Below, in pieces: positions 28,748 to 37,612 of a DNA stretch of 64,000 bases. Numbering within the stretch: the first letter of the stretch is position 1; the number at the start of each line of letters is the position of its first letter. The stretch is taken from assembly GCF_014200495.1 (NCBI RefSeq), contig NZ_JACHBY010000001.1, forward strand, positions 806,001 through 870,000, read 5' to 3'. The notes below the pieces were generated by a model. The model had not been told where the DNA came from. It was given only the letters and a program-made list of their open reading frames with translations, and ran no database searches. Both the position numbers and the translations under genes were made by a program. This stretch comes from Mucilaginibacter geliditolerans (lineage in GTDB: Bacteria; Bacteroidota; Bacteroidia; Sphingobacteriales; Sphingobacteriaceae).

Positions 28748-29545
28748 ATGACCATCCCCATTTACCAGGCTGATGCTTTTACCGATAAACTGTTCGGCGG
28801 CAACCCGGCGGCTATTTGTCCGCTTACAGAGTGGCTGCCAGATGAAACGATGCAAAAAATAGCTATCGAAAACAATCTTGCCGAAACAGCATTTTTTGTA
28901 AAAACAGCAACCGGGTATAAATTAAGATGGTTTACACCTGAGTATGAGATAGACCTTTGCGGGCACGCTACCCTTGCATCGGCACATATTTTATATACCG
29001 AACTGGGTTATAATGAGGAAGCAATTCATTTTGAAACTGTAAAGGCAGGCACTTTACATGTTAAAAAAGAAGGAAGCAAATATACCATGGATTTCCCGTC
29101 ACGCCCTCCTATTCACATTGATGCGCCAATTGGCTTGGTAGAGGCTTTAGGCGAAAAAGAACCCATTGAAGTTTTACGCTCAAGGGATTACTTTCTGGTT
29201 TATGAGTCGGAAGATGACATAAAAGATATTTCGCCCGATTTTTTCGCCCTGTCGAAAATGGATACAGTAGGCGTAATAGTTACTGCTCCCGGTAAAAATG
29301 TTGATTTCGTATCCCGTTTCTTTGCACCCGGCGCAGGTATTCCCGAAGACCCTGTTACAGGCTCGGCACATTGCAACCTTATACCCTATTGGGCAAAACA
29401 GCTGGGTAAAAATAAGCTGCACGCCTATCAACTATCATCCCGAAAAGGTGAGCTCTGGTGCGAGCTAAAAGGCGACCGTGTATTGATGAGTGGTAATGCT
29501 GTAACATATTTAAAGGGGACAATCGCTATTGAGGTGAAAGCATAA
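28748..29545 (+). CDS. PhzF family isomerase/epimerase-like protein
   Basis: 265 residues. Motifs: IYQADAFTDKLFGGNPAAICPL at the N-terminus, Glu near position 46 in NNLAETAFF (the usual catalytic acid), DLCGHATLASAHIL and GIPEDPVTGSAHC. The fold is a duplicated DAP-epimerase-like barrel. Phenazine synthesis is not implied, because most members lack it and no phz genes are near. The substrate is unknown. Confidence 0.9.
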   Translation: MTIPIYQADAFTDKLFGGNPAAICPLTEWLPDETMQKIAIENNLAETAFFVKTATGYKLRWFTPEYEIDLCGHATLASAHILYTELGYNEEAIHFETVKAGTLHVKKEGSKYTMDFPSRPPIHIDAPIGLVEALGEKEPIEVLRSRDYFLVYESEDDIKDISPDFFALSKMDTVGVIVTAPGKNVDFVSRFFAPGAGIPEDPVTGSAHCNLIPYWAKQLGKNKLHAYQLSSRKGELWCELKGDRVLMSGNAVTYLKGTIAIEVKA

Positions 29546-29577
29546 AGCTGAAAGGCGAAAGCTACAAAGTATTCTAT
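29535..29577. repeat. Word array arm, aaagctgaaagg vocabulary (left of DUF4261 gene)
   Basis: The phzF stop codon is the start of the word taaagctgaaaggcgaaagc, followed by tacaaag. The reverse complement appears at 30492-30526 on the other side of the DUF4261 gene. Confidence 0.6.
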
Positions 29578-29639
29578 ATAAAGAGCCCTTCACCTCTTCT
29601 AATATCCCTTAGTAAAATGCTCTTGAATAGGTGTGAATA

Positions 29640-30428
29640 TTATACTTTAAGCTTAATGGATTGCCCCTTGACAAATTCACCTTTTGAAGAGGTAACAGCT
29701 ATCTTTTGATCAGCAGTAAGGCCAATCGTTTCGCCTATTTTTAATGTAACTTCTTGACAGAGGACATAGGAAGTAATATTAAATAAGAAATCAAATAACT
29801 CTTCCAAACTTAGCTTTGAATCAATTATTTCAATTTCTTGGTTATTAAATTCTTTTAAGCCATAAGTATATGCGCAATTTCCTGTTGTGAGTTTTTTAAG
29901 CCCGATGTAAACCCATAACGTAACTGGTATATCGTCGTTTTCAAGTACATCTATATTATCCAAATATTGATTTCGGGGTATAAGTAACGACTGAGCTCCC
30001 TGATATACTCCAACAGCATCAGATGTAATTAAGATTGAGTATAATACTTTGCTCAAAATCTTAAATCGTTCCAATGGGCTTTTTTGCCCTGACATTATTG
30101 ATACGATTGCGTGTCCACCGTGGTCTTTAAGTTCTTCTGATGCATTTGGCCAATTGTAGGCATATTTTGCAGTGCCTTCAATGTCATCCCATGGAATTTG
30201 TACAGGTATATAGGCTAATGCAATTGTTTCTCCGTTTATATTAAAAGCTACTGCATTATTATCACCCTCAATATCAGTAACATCAAAACCCCAATGCGAT
30301 TTAAGATTCTCAATTATATTATTAATATCATAACTATCGCCATTATTAAAAATTGGCATTGCAAGCAGGATATTATTTTCGGAGGCTTGAGGTTTAGTAT
30401 TTTTCTTAAATAGGTTGAATAAGCTCAT
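29640..30428 (-). CDS. DUF4261 domain protein
   Basis: 262 residues. The N-terminus (NILLAMPIFNNGDSYDINNIIENLKSHWG) and mid region (HAIVSIMSGQ, GVYQGAQSLLIPRNQYLD, PVTLWVYIGL) match the DUF4261 layout. Function is unknown; members occur in polymorphic-toxin immunity and other accessory settings, but no toxin neighbour is visible here. It has no signal peptide. It is more A+T-rich than neighbours and sits between two arms of one word array (29535-29577 and 30492-30526), which suggests insertion. Confidence 0.72.
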   Translation of the reverse strand: MSLFNLFKKNTKPQASENNILLAMPIFNNGDSYDINNIIENLKSHWGFDVTDIEGDNNAVAFNINGETIALAYIPVQIPWDDIEGTAKYAYNWPNASEELKDHGGHAIVSIMSGQKSPLERFKILSKVLYSILITSDAVGVYQGAQSLLIPRNQYLDNIDVLENDDIPVTLWVYIGLKKLTTGNCAYTYGLKEFNNQEIEIIDSKLSLEELFDFLFNITSYVLCQEVTLKIGETIGLTADQKIAVTSSKGEFVKGQSIKLKV

Positions 30429-30491
30429 TCGTAGGAATGCTAAATTTCCCGAAAGGTAAATTATTGAACTAAATTATGCAACCCGTGTGAA

Positions 30492-30526
30492 ACCTTTTGC
30501 CCTTTACCTTTCAGCTTTAACCTTAT
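30492..30526. repeat. Word array arm (right of DUF4261 gene)
   Basis: cctttacctttcagctttaa complements the aaagctgaaaggcgaaag arm at 29535-29577, with 0.9 kb in between. Confidence 0.55.
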
Positions 30527-31165
30527 TCAATATCCCACCGTAAAATGCCCTTTAATATGCATTGGGGTCTCCAGCTCATCAACAATCGCAATCGCGTAAT
30601 CTTCCATTGATATGTGGCTTTTGCCATTCGCGTCAGTCAGTAATTGATTATCGCCTGTACGGAATTTACCGGTACGGGTACCGGGGTAAATCTCTGCCGA
30701 TGGACTCAGGAAAGTCCAATCCAATCCATTTTCCTTTTTATAAAGCGCCAACGCATCCCTGTGGGCCAACGAAACAGCTTTATATTCAGGTGGAAAATCA
30801 GGGGTATCTACCAGTTGCAGGCCGGGCGCTACCTCTAAACTTCCTGCACCGCCAACAATAATTAATCTTTTTACGTGAGCCTGCTTTAAACCGTTGATAA
30901 GCGGAATGGCTACTTCAGTTATAGTTGACGGTGGTATACCTTTAGCCGGATTATAAGCCGATACCACTGCATCCTGGTTAAAAGCAGCTGTCTCTACATC
31001 CTGCGAGTTAAACAAGTCGGCTTTTGCAACTTTGAGGTGCGGATGTATAACGGTATAATTTTCGGGGTGGCGCACCGCCGCGGTAACATCGTGGCCCCTG
31101 TTTAAAGCTTCTGTAACTATACGGCTGCCAATACGGCCGCCTGCTCCAAATACTGCAATCTTCAT
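30527..31165 (-). CDS. NAD(P)-binding NmrA/SDR-like protein
   Basis: 212 residues. The Rossmann motif FGAGGRIGSRIVTEALNRGHDVTAAVR is at the N-terminus, followed by KADLFNSQDVETA, IIVGGAGSLEVAPG and WTFLSPSAEI. The fold is the atypical SDR family seen in YwnB/NmrA-like redox sensors and reductases. The classic Tyr-x3-Lys is not evident, so it may bind nucleotide without catalysis. It is monocistronic, with a word array upstream. Confidence 0.85.
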   Translation of the reverse strand: MKIAVFGAGGRIGSRIVTEALNRGHDVTAAVRHPENYTVIHPHLKVAKADLFNSQDVETAAFNQDAVVSAYNPAKGIPPSTITEVAIPLINGLKQAHVKRLIIVGGAGSLEVAPGLQLVDTPDFPPEYKAVSLAHRDALALYKKENGLDWTFLSPSAEIYPGTRTGKFRTGDNQLLTDANGKSHISMEDYAIAIVDELETPMHIKGHFTVGY

Positions 31166-31216
31166 GATAATTATAAGTTATGATAGCTAAACTAATGTAG
31201 GCTGTAAAAGTTTTTG

Positions 31217-31321
31217 TTAAGCTGAAAGGATAAAGGTGAAAGCTTAAAGACAAAAGTCAATTACCGACAAAATCTCTTCAAAATTCACCTTTCAGCTTTG
31301 AGCTTTCGTCTTTAAGCTTTC
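31217..31321. repeat. Word array between NmrA-like gene and smc
   Basis: Left words aagctgaaaggataaaggtg and aaagcttaaagac; right words cacctttcagctttgagctt and gtctttaagcttt. A 13-bp perfect stem joins 31239-31251 and 31308-31320. The array is in the divergent 5' region shared by the two genes, so it is not restricted to 3' ends. Confidence 0.8.
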
Positions 31322-31397
31322 CAAAAATATATTTTAGGATTTCGTTTTTTTATAACTAATTTGAAAGTTCGGAATTTTCCGAAACGTTACAATTTAA

Positions 31398-34300
31398 ATG
31401 CAGCTTACATCTTTAGAAATCAAGGGGTTTAAAAGCTTTGGCGATAAAATCACCATCAACTTTAATGAGGGTGTTACCGCTATTGTAGGCCCTAATGGCT
31501 GCGGAAAATCAAACGTAGTGGATTCCATCCGCTGGGTACTGGGTGAGCAAAGCACCCGGATGCTCCGTTCGGAGAAGATGGACAACATTATTTTTAACGG
31601 TTCGAAAAGCCGTAAGCCGGCTAATCTGGCTGAGGTATCGCTCACTTTTGACAATACCAAAAACATTCTGCCTGTTGAGTTTTCGCAGGTCACCCTAACG
31701 CGTAAGCTTTACCGTAACGGCGACAGCGAATACCGCCTGAACGATGTACAATGCCGCCTGAAAGATATTACCGATCTTTTTCTGGATACTGGTATCGGCT
31801 CTGACTCCTATGCGATTATTGAGTTGCGGATGGTTGATGAAATCATCAGCAATAAAGAGGGCTCGCGCCGTAATTTATTTGAGGAGGCATCGGGCATATC
31901 AAAATATAAGCTCCGCAAAAAACAAACCTTCGCCCGGTTAAAAGATACCGAGGCTGATCTGGAACGTGTGGAAGACTTGCTTTTCGAAATAGAAAAGAAC
32001 CTGAAAACACTCGAAAATCAGGCTAAAAAAACTGAACGCTACTACCGCATCCGTGATCAGTATAAATCACTGAGCATTATGCTGGCCTCATTCAGGATAG
32101 CGTCATTCAGTGAATCACTTGCCCGGATAGAGGAAAAAGAACAGGTTCAGCTGACTGAAAAATCCGGCATTTCTGCGCAGATAGATACGCTTGAGGCCGC
32201 TTTACAACAATCAAAGCTGGATAGCCTGCACAGAGAGAAAAACCTTTCTATACAGCAAAAAGCTACCAATGAGCATGTAAGTAAAATACGTGCTTATGAA
32301 AGCGAGAAAAAGATAAAGAACGAACAGCTAAAATTTCAGCAGGATAAGGAAGCGCGGTTAAGTGAAGAACTGGAACGCGACCGCAACCAACTGAACCACG
32401 TACTGTACAATATAAAACGCCTCTCCGAAGAGAAAATGCAGGAGGATGAGGCGCTGCATACGGTGCAATCCAAAGTTGCTGATCTTAAATTAGCTGTGGA
32501 TGAGCTGCGTTTGGATCAATCATCATCGCGCAATGAACTAAATGAGCTAACCGACATTAATAACCGGCTACAAAACCAGGTTTATAAGGCCGAAAAGGAT
32601 CTGGAGATACTCCAGATTCAGCAACAGGCTTTGGAGCAGGAAAGTCAGCGCAATATGGAGGATGCCACCAATAAAGAGGTGGAACTCTCCCACTTTAACC
32701 AGGTAGTAGCCGAATTACAGGAACGCACTGAAACCCTTGAAAACGAATACAAAGTACTGGTTGACTTTGAGCAGCAATTAAAAGATCAGCTGATAGATAT
32801 TGATGAGCAGTTAAGTACAGTTAAAGAAAGCATAATTGCCGATAGCCGTAAGTTGGATGCCAAGCAAAACGAGTACAACCTTACCAAAAGTATGGTTGAT
32901 AATTTGGAAGGCTTCCCCGAATCTATCCGTTTTTTAAAGAAAAATGCGGACTGGTCTAAAAACGTTCCCTTATTCAGCGACATTTTATTTTGCCGCGAGG
33001 AATACCGCGTAGCCATTGAAAACTATCTTGAGCCTTTGATGAACCACTATGTGGTAAGCAATTATGATGAGGCCATCAGCGCTATTAATCTGTTAAGTAA
33101 ATCTGCCAAAGGCCGGGCACAGTTTTTTGTGCTGGATAGCTACAAAGATGAACCACGCGTAATTAATGACTTTGAAAGCGGTGTTGCTGCATTGCAAGTA
33201 GTTGAAGTTGATAAGCTTTATCAGCCGCTATGTAATTTTCTGTTGAAGAATGTTTATTTGGTTGACGACAGCAGCGAGCAGGTATTAAACAATGCTACCC
33301 TGCCTGACGGCGTTGTGCTGATAGGTAAAAGCGGAAAGTTCAACAAATCAAAACATACCATGGCGGGTGGTTCGGTTGGGTTGTTTGAGGGTAAGCGTAT
33401 TGGTCGGGCAAAGAACCTGGAAAACTTAGCCAGGGAAATTAAGCAGTTCGATACCCGTATCAATTACTCAAAGGAAGAATCCATTGGCCTGCAAAGCAGA
33501 TCGGCGGCATTAAAGGCATCCGGCAAAGCCGAAGAAGTAAAACAAAAACAACAGGAACTCAGCAGGCTGAATACTGAACTGATCACCGTTAAAACCCGGC
33601 AGGAACAATATCAAACCTTCATTACCAACAGCTTGAATCGCAAGGATGATATCGCCAAAAAGATCAGTACTATTATAGAAGAAACAGCGGCCCTACGCCC
33701 TGAGCTGGCCGAACTCAAAACCCAAAAGCAAATACAAAGTGAATTGCTGATTGAAAAGCAGGCCATTTTTAATGAGCTGAATGAGCATGTGACCGTACAA
33801 TCCAACGCTTATAACCAGGAGAATATCCGCTTCCATCAGCAGCAGAATAAAGTTTCAGGATTAGTAAAGGATTTGGATTACCGCGAAACGCAAAAAGAAC
33901 ACCTGGAAGTTCGTATTAAACAAAATGCGGTTGAGTTTGATAAAGTAAAGATCGCTATACAGGAAAACCTGCAACAATCGGACCTGAATGATGATGACCT
34001 GATCGAGATGTACACCCAAAAGGAAGAACTTGAAAAAGCTACTCAACAGGCCGAGCAGGAATATTATGAGTGGCGTGGAAAAATAACCGAAACAGAAAAC
34101 GAGATAACCGATCTGCGCCGCAAAAAGGATAACGCCGCCTTTATTGAAAACGCGCTGAAAGACGAACGCAATAACCTGAAACTGGAATTGAACGCGCTGA
34201 AAGAACGCCTTTCGGTTGAGTTTAATGTGGATATACAAGAGCTGATTGATACCGATGCCACTGTTACCGAAAGTGAAGATGAATTACGCGAGAAAACCGA

Positions 34301-34934
34301 GAAGCTTAAAAAGCAAATGGATGATTTCGGTGCTATCAACCCTATGGCAGTTGAGGCTTATAATGAAATGAATGAGCGTTACCAATTCATCCAGGCACAA
34401 AAGAAGGACCTGGCTGAGGCAAAGGCATCGCTACTGGCCACTATTCAGGAAATTGACGATACGGCTAAGGAAAAGTTTATGGCGGCATTTACTACGGTAC
34501 GCGATAACTTTATTACGGTCTTCCGTTCGCTGTTTAATGAAGAAGATTCATGTGATCTTATCCTGACAGATCCCCAGCACCCGCTTGAATCTGATATCGA
34601 TATCATCGCCCGGCCAAAGGGTAAACGCCCCCTATCCATCAACCAATTATCAGGTGGTGAAAAAACATTGACGGCTACGGCTATCCTGTTCTCGCTTTAC
34701 CTGTTAAAACCTGCCCCTTTCTGTATTTTTGATGAGGTTGATGCCCCGCTTGACGATACCAATATTGATAAGTTCAATAACATTATCCGCGAGTTTTCTA
34801 AAGATTCGCAATTCATCATCGTGTCCCACAATAAACGCACTATTGCCAGTACCGATGTTATTTACGGTGTAACCATGGTTGAGCAAGGCATATCGCGCGT
34901 GGTACCTGTAGATCTAAGGCAATTAGCCGATTAA
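31398..34934 (+). CDS. smc: Chromosome segregation protein SMC
   Basis: 1178 residues, normal length. It condenses and organises the chromosome, acting with ScpA and ScpB (not in this window). N-terminal Walker A is GPNGCGKSN (32-40). Long coiled coils run from about 165-500 and 660-1010, around a hinge near 510-650 (FLKKNADWSKNVPLFSDI... and KHTMAGGSVGLFEGKRIG). The C-terminal head has LSGGEKTLTATAILFSLYLL and Walker B FCIFDEVDAPLDD. The stop codon coincides with the first word of the downstream array. Confidence 0.97.
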   Translation: MQLTSLEIKGFKSFGDKITINFNEGVTAIVGPNGCGKSNVVDSIRWVLGEQSTRMLRSEKMDNIIFNGSKSRKPANLAEVSLTFDNTKNILPVEFSQVTLTRKLYRNGDSEYRLNDVQCRLKDITDLFLDTGIGSDSYAIIELRMVDEIISNKEGSRRNLFEEASGISKYKLRKKQTFARLKDTEADLERVEDLLFEIEKNLKTLENQAKKTERYYRIRDQYKSLSIMLASFRIASFSESLARIEEKEQVQLTEKSGISAQIDTLEAALQQSKLDSLHREKNLSIQQKATNEHVSKIRAYESEKKIKNEQLKFQQDKEARLSEELERDRNQLNHVLYNIKRLSEEKMQEDEALHTVQSKVADLKLAVDELRLDQSSSRNELNELTDINNRLQNQVYKAEKDLEILQIQQQALEQESQRNMEDATNKEVELSHFNQVVAELQERTETLENEYKVLVDFEQQLKDQLIDIDEQLSTVKESIIADSRKLDAKQNEYNLTKSMVDNLEGFPESIRFLKKNADWSKNVPLFSDILFCREEYRVAIENYLEPLMNHYVVSNYDEAISAINLLSKSAKGRAQFFVLDSYKDEPRVINDFESGVAALQVVEVDKLYQPLCNFLLKNVYLVDDSSEQVLNNATLPDGVVLIGKSGKFNKSKHTMAGGSVGLFEGKRIGRAKNLENLAREIKQFDTRINYSKEESIGLQSRSAALKASGKAEEVKQKQQELSRLNTELITVKTRQEQYQTFITNSLNRKDDIAKKISTIIEETAALRPELAELKTQKQIQSELLIEKQAIFNELNEHVTVQSNAYNQENIRFHQQQNKVSGLVKDLDYRETQKEHLEVRIKQNAVEFDKVKIAIQENLQQSDLNDDDLIEMYTQKEELEKATQQAEQEYYEWRGKITETENEITDLRRKKDNAAFIENALKDERNNLKLELNALKERLSVEFNVDIQELIDTDATVTESEDELREKTEKLKKQMDDFGAINPMAVEAYNEMNERYQFIQAQKKDLAEAKASLLATIQEIDDTAKEKFMAAFTTVRDNFITVFRSLFNEEDSCDLILTDPQHPLESDIDIIARPKGKRPLSINQLSGGEKTLTATAILFSLYLLKPAPFCIFDEVDAPLDDTNIDKFNNIIREFSKDSQFIIVSHNKRTIASTDVIYGVTMVEQGISRVVPVDLRQLAD

Positions 34935-35043
34935 AGCTGAAAGGCGAAAGCCTAAAGCTAAAAGCACTTTAATAAAGTTTAAAGCTTTTCTCCTTTTAGC
35001 TTTAAGCTTTTATCTCTTCAAAGCTTTTACCTTTCAGCTTTTG
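34932..35043. repeat. Word array spanning the convergent ends of smc and S41 peptidase
   Basis: Left: taaagctgaaaggcgaaagc and ctaaagctaaaagcac; right: ttagctttaagctttta, tcaaagcttttacctttcag. The two sides are approximate reverse complements. The smc stop TAA begins the first word. On the other strand, the last codons of the S41 gene (KAER then stop) are read from the same word. Confidence 0.85.
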
Positions 35044-36502
35044 ATTTAAATACCATTGGTCTGAACTTATGCTTGTTCAATTCGAGAGATACGACCCGGG
35101 ATTGTTCAACTGAGAAAGTATTTTGTTTTGACAAGTCTTGTGGAATCTTTAAGGCAAATGTACCATTCTTAACGTAGTTTAAGGCATATGACAACAGCAT
35201 TTCTGTGGAGTCGCCAAATTCCTTTGTAATATCATCAGCAGCTGACTTACCAGGGTATGTAGCAGTACCCGGAATCATACCCGAATAGTAATCACCCTTA
35301 TTAGCAGAGTTCTCTACATACAGTTGTGGTGAGTACAGGTAGTATTTATTTATGGGGATAGGTATTTCACCAACTGGTTTGCCATACGTTGTGCTGCCAA
35401 TTAATATTACATTTAGCTCAGGTAGTAAGTTATTAATGGTAAGCTCACTTGATGAAGCTGTTTCATTAGTCACAATAAAAAACACCCTGCTGATATTTAA
35501 TGAGAGCTTTTTAACAAATTGCGTTTGATTGTTTGCAGGCAAAAACTGACCGGGGCTAAGGCTATATTTTTTACTCAATAAAGGATATTTATCATTTTGC
35601 AGATTGCTGTTAAAGTATTGCGTATACATTAAAGTATTGCTTTTTGCCGCGGGCACAATTAAATCATCCAGGTATTCTGCTGTTTCTCCTGCCCCACCAC
35701 CATTATAGCGCAAATCAACCACCAGTTCATTTATGCCATTTGTTATAAAATAATCAAAAGCGGTATTTAATTGTGGCTGCGCATTAGCAAGGGCGGTAAA
35801 ACTATTAAAAACCATATAGCCTATCTTATGCCCGCCCCCCTCGTTAAAAACTTTGTAGGTTATTACCGGATTAACTGTATAACTGGCGGTTGACAATGAA
35901 ACACTTATACTTGTTCCATCGGGTTTCAGCAAGGTCATTTTGATGGTTGGGCTATAATAAATAGCATCGATAACAAAATTCAGATTACTATTATTGTCTG
36001 ACGAAGGTGTGGAGGTACCATTAATATTGGTTATCTGGTAGCCGCGTTTTATACCAGCCAAATCAGCGGGCGAACCGGCGTATACATATTTAACCCGCAG
36101 ATCTTCATCAGCTATATATGCTGGCTCAAAGCCAAAATCACCATTTGTACCGTTGAGCGATGCAGTTTCTGTTCCATCATCAATAAATGAATATTTGGGC
36201 ACCAAAGGATTTGTAGCGAAATACTCATATGGTGCATTGGTTGCAGGATTGATTTTCAGCTGCGATATGGCAAATATTTCGCTGTTCAAAGCATCCTGAT
36301 CATTATCAGACGTATAAGAGCGCGGATCAAATGTGGAGTATGATGGTATGGCATCGTTCCACAAATAGTCTTCTTTTTCGTAATAATAAACGGAATCTCT
36401 TATTTGATCCAGTGTACTGGCAGCTTTAGTACTCTTATCTTTTTTACAGGATGCTATTAACCCGGCAGATAGTATAATGATAAAGAAAAATAGTTTTTTC
36501 AT
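35027..36502 (-). CDS. S41 family C-terminal processing peptidase, lipoprotein
   Basis: 491 residues from ATG 36502. The lipobox is LIASC (Cys19). A PDZ-like domain lies around 120-210 (VKYVYAGSPADLAGIKRGYQI). The S41 protease core follows, with ELVVDLRYNGGGAGETAEYL and FFIVTNETASSSELTINNL, where the Ser in ASSSEL is the presumed nucleophile. Expected to cleave periplasmic proteins near their C-termini. The final four codons come from the repeat array at 34932-35043. Confidence 0.88.
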   Translation of the reverse strand: MKKLFFFIIILSAGLIASCKKDKSTKAASTLDQIRDSVYYYEKEDYLWNDAIPSYSTFDPRSYTSDNDQDALNSEIFAISQLKINPATNAPYEYFATNPLVPKYSFIDDGTETASLNGTNGDFGFEPAYIADEDLRVKYVYAGSPADLAGIKRGYQITNINGTSTPSSDNNSNLNFVIDAIYYSPTIKMTLLKPDGTSISVSLSTASYTVNPVITYKVFNEGGGHKIGYMVFNSFTALANAQPQLNTAFDYFITNGINELVVDLRYNGGGAGETAEYLDDLIVPAAKSNTLMYTQYFNSNLQNDKYPLLSKKYSLSPGQFLPANNQTQFVKKLSLNISRVFFIVTNETASSSELTINNLLPELNVILIGSTTYGKPVGEIPIPINKYYLYSPQLYVENSANKGDYYSGMIPGTATYPGKSAADDITKEFGDSTEMLLSYALNYVKNGTFALKIPQDLSKQNTFSVEQSRVVSLELNKHKFRPMVFKSKAER

Positions 36503-36570
36503 ATACAAGGGGTTATATACCAAGGTAGAAATAGTTTCCTTTACGAAAATAAGGTTTAAATCTTATTCCT

Positions 36571-37179
36571 CTATAAAAATTGTTCGGCATTCAGGCAATC
36601 TATACCGCAAGCCTGTGCGCAAAGCCTGTCTTCTTCGGCATTTTCAATCATTACTATATCCCGACGCTGCAAATTATGCTCCTTTAATAGCAAATGAATG
36701 ATATCGGGCTCGGGCTTTGGCGTGGTTTCATCAGCAAAATAACATACCAGGTACTTTTCAAGTCCGTGCCATTCGGTTTGCTTTATCTTATTCAGTTGTT
36801 GTTCGGGATTTCCATTAGTTACTATAAATAGTTTCTTGCGGTCAACCACAATATCTTGCATCAATTCAAGCATATTTTTAAACAGCAATAGTTTTAAAGG
36901 CAGCTTGGCAGTCAGCATTTGGTTATCAAGGCTCGCACGATATTTTTCATCAAGGTGAAATCTTTCCTTAACACGATCAAAAACCTTGTCTTTACCCTCA
37001 TTTTCATAAGTTGATGTCATTAAGCCGAGTACAGCCTTGGCATCATGCAGTTCAGTATATTCAATCAGGTTGGCAAAAAGGTAATAAACCTGGTATAAGT
37101 AATCTTTTTCAGGATAAAGCACATTATCCAGCTCAAATATGAACGCCGTTTTGCGTTTGTCGATGTCTGTGTATTTCAT
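36571..37179 (-). CDS. HAD-superfamily protein with altered catalytic motifs
   Basis: 202 residues with the fold of a HAD phosphatase of the YjjG/YrfG-like type. Motif I, normally D-x-D, reads FIFELDNVLYPEKDYL, so the nucleophile Asp is replaced by Glu (codon GAG). Motif II (FIVTNG) and the motif III Lys (TPKPEPDI) are retained. Motif IV, normally GD-x3-D, reads IENAEED. Loss of the nucleophile and of one metal-binding acid suggests it is not an ordinary phosphatase and may be a binding protein. No frameshift is present, and the gene looks maintained. Confidence 0.85.
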   Translation of the reverse strand: MKYTDIDKRKTAFIFELDNVLYPEKDYLYQVYYLFANLIEYTELHDAKAVLGLMTSTYENEGKDKVFDRVKERFHLDEKYRASLDNQMLTAKLPLKLLLFKNMLELMQDIVVDRKKLFIVTNGNPEQQLNKIKQTEWHGLEKYLVCYFADETTPKPEPDIIHLLLKEHNLQRRDIVMIENAEEDRLCAQACGIDCLNAEQFL

Positions 37180-37194
37180 TATGTAATAACCTTA

Positions 37195-37290
37195 TTGTCA
37201 TTTCGAACGAGGTACGAGGAGAAATCGTCTGCACTTGCATAACCTGTACGTCCTCAGTATAAGATCTCTCACTATCCTTTGAGATGACAA
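37195..37290. repeat. REP-like palindromic element (family 2, degraded)
   Basis: Starts ttgtcatttcgaacgaggta and ends gagatgacaa. Same core as the element at 47002-47095, but the right arm has diverged. It lies in the 5' region of the HAD-like gene. Confidence 0.6.
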
Positions 37291-37309
37291 CTTAATATGA
37301 TGACAAATT

Positions 37310-37612
37310 TTATAAATTTTGGTAAACAATATTAATCCCGTATTCAGTAAACAACTGCTCCGATTCCTTTAAAAGCACCGTCTCTTCTTCCCGTAAAACA
37401 TAAAGCGTATCTATATTTTTATCGAGACAAAGCGCTAACATTTCGTGCAGATATGAAACGGATTTAGGATCAGGCAGCCGGATCATCTTACCTGACTTGA
37501 CCATAATTTCAGGTAATTCCAGGTAATCGCCCAAAAGAATACTCCACGCGTTTAATTTGCTTTTCAGCTGATAGGCCTCAGCTGAACTTGCCGCTGTAAT
37601 AAGTACGTTCAC
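37310..37612 (-). CDS. Small Rossmann-like protein, resembles an ATP-grasp N-terminal (pre-ATP-grasp) domain
   Basis: 100 residues from a GTG start that overlaps the upstream ABC gene's stop by one base (TAGTG), implying translational coupling. The sequence NVLITAASSAEAYQLKSKL, then LLGDYLELPEI, YLHEMLALCLDKNIDTLYVLREEE and SEQLFTEYGINIVYQ, looks like the N-terminal sub-domain of PylC/CarB-type ATP-grasp enzymes, without the following ATP-grasp domain. Whether it is a functional remnant or a regulatory domain is unknown. It is not obviously truncated by a frameshift. Confidence 0.65.
   Translation of the reverse strand: MNVLITAASSAEAYQLKSKLNAWSILLGDYLELPEIMVKSGKMIRLPDPKSVSYLHEMLALCLDKNIDTLYVLREEETVLLKESEQLFTEYGINIVYQNL

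Noticed and set aside
28748..29545. Phenazine biosynthesis
   Set aside because: PhzF-like proteins are common outside phenazine pathways and no other phz gene is in the window.
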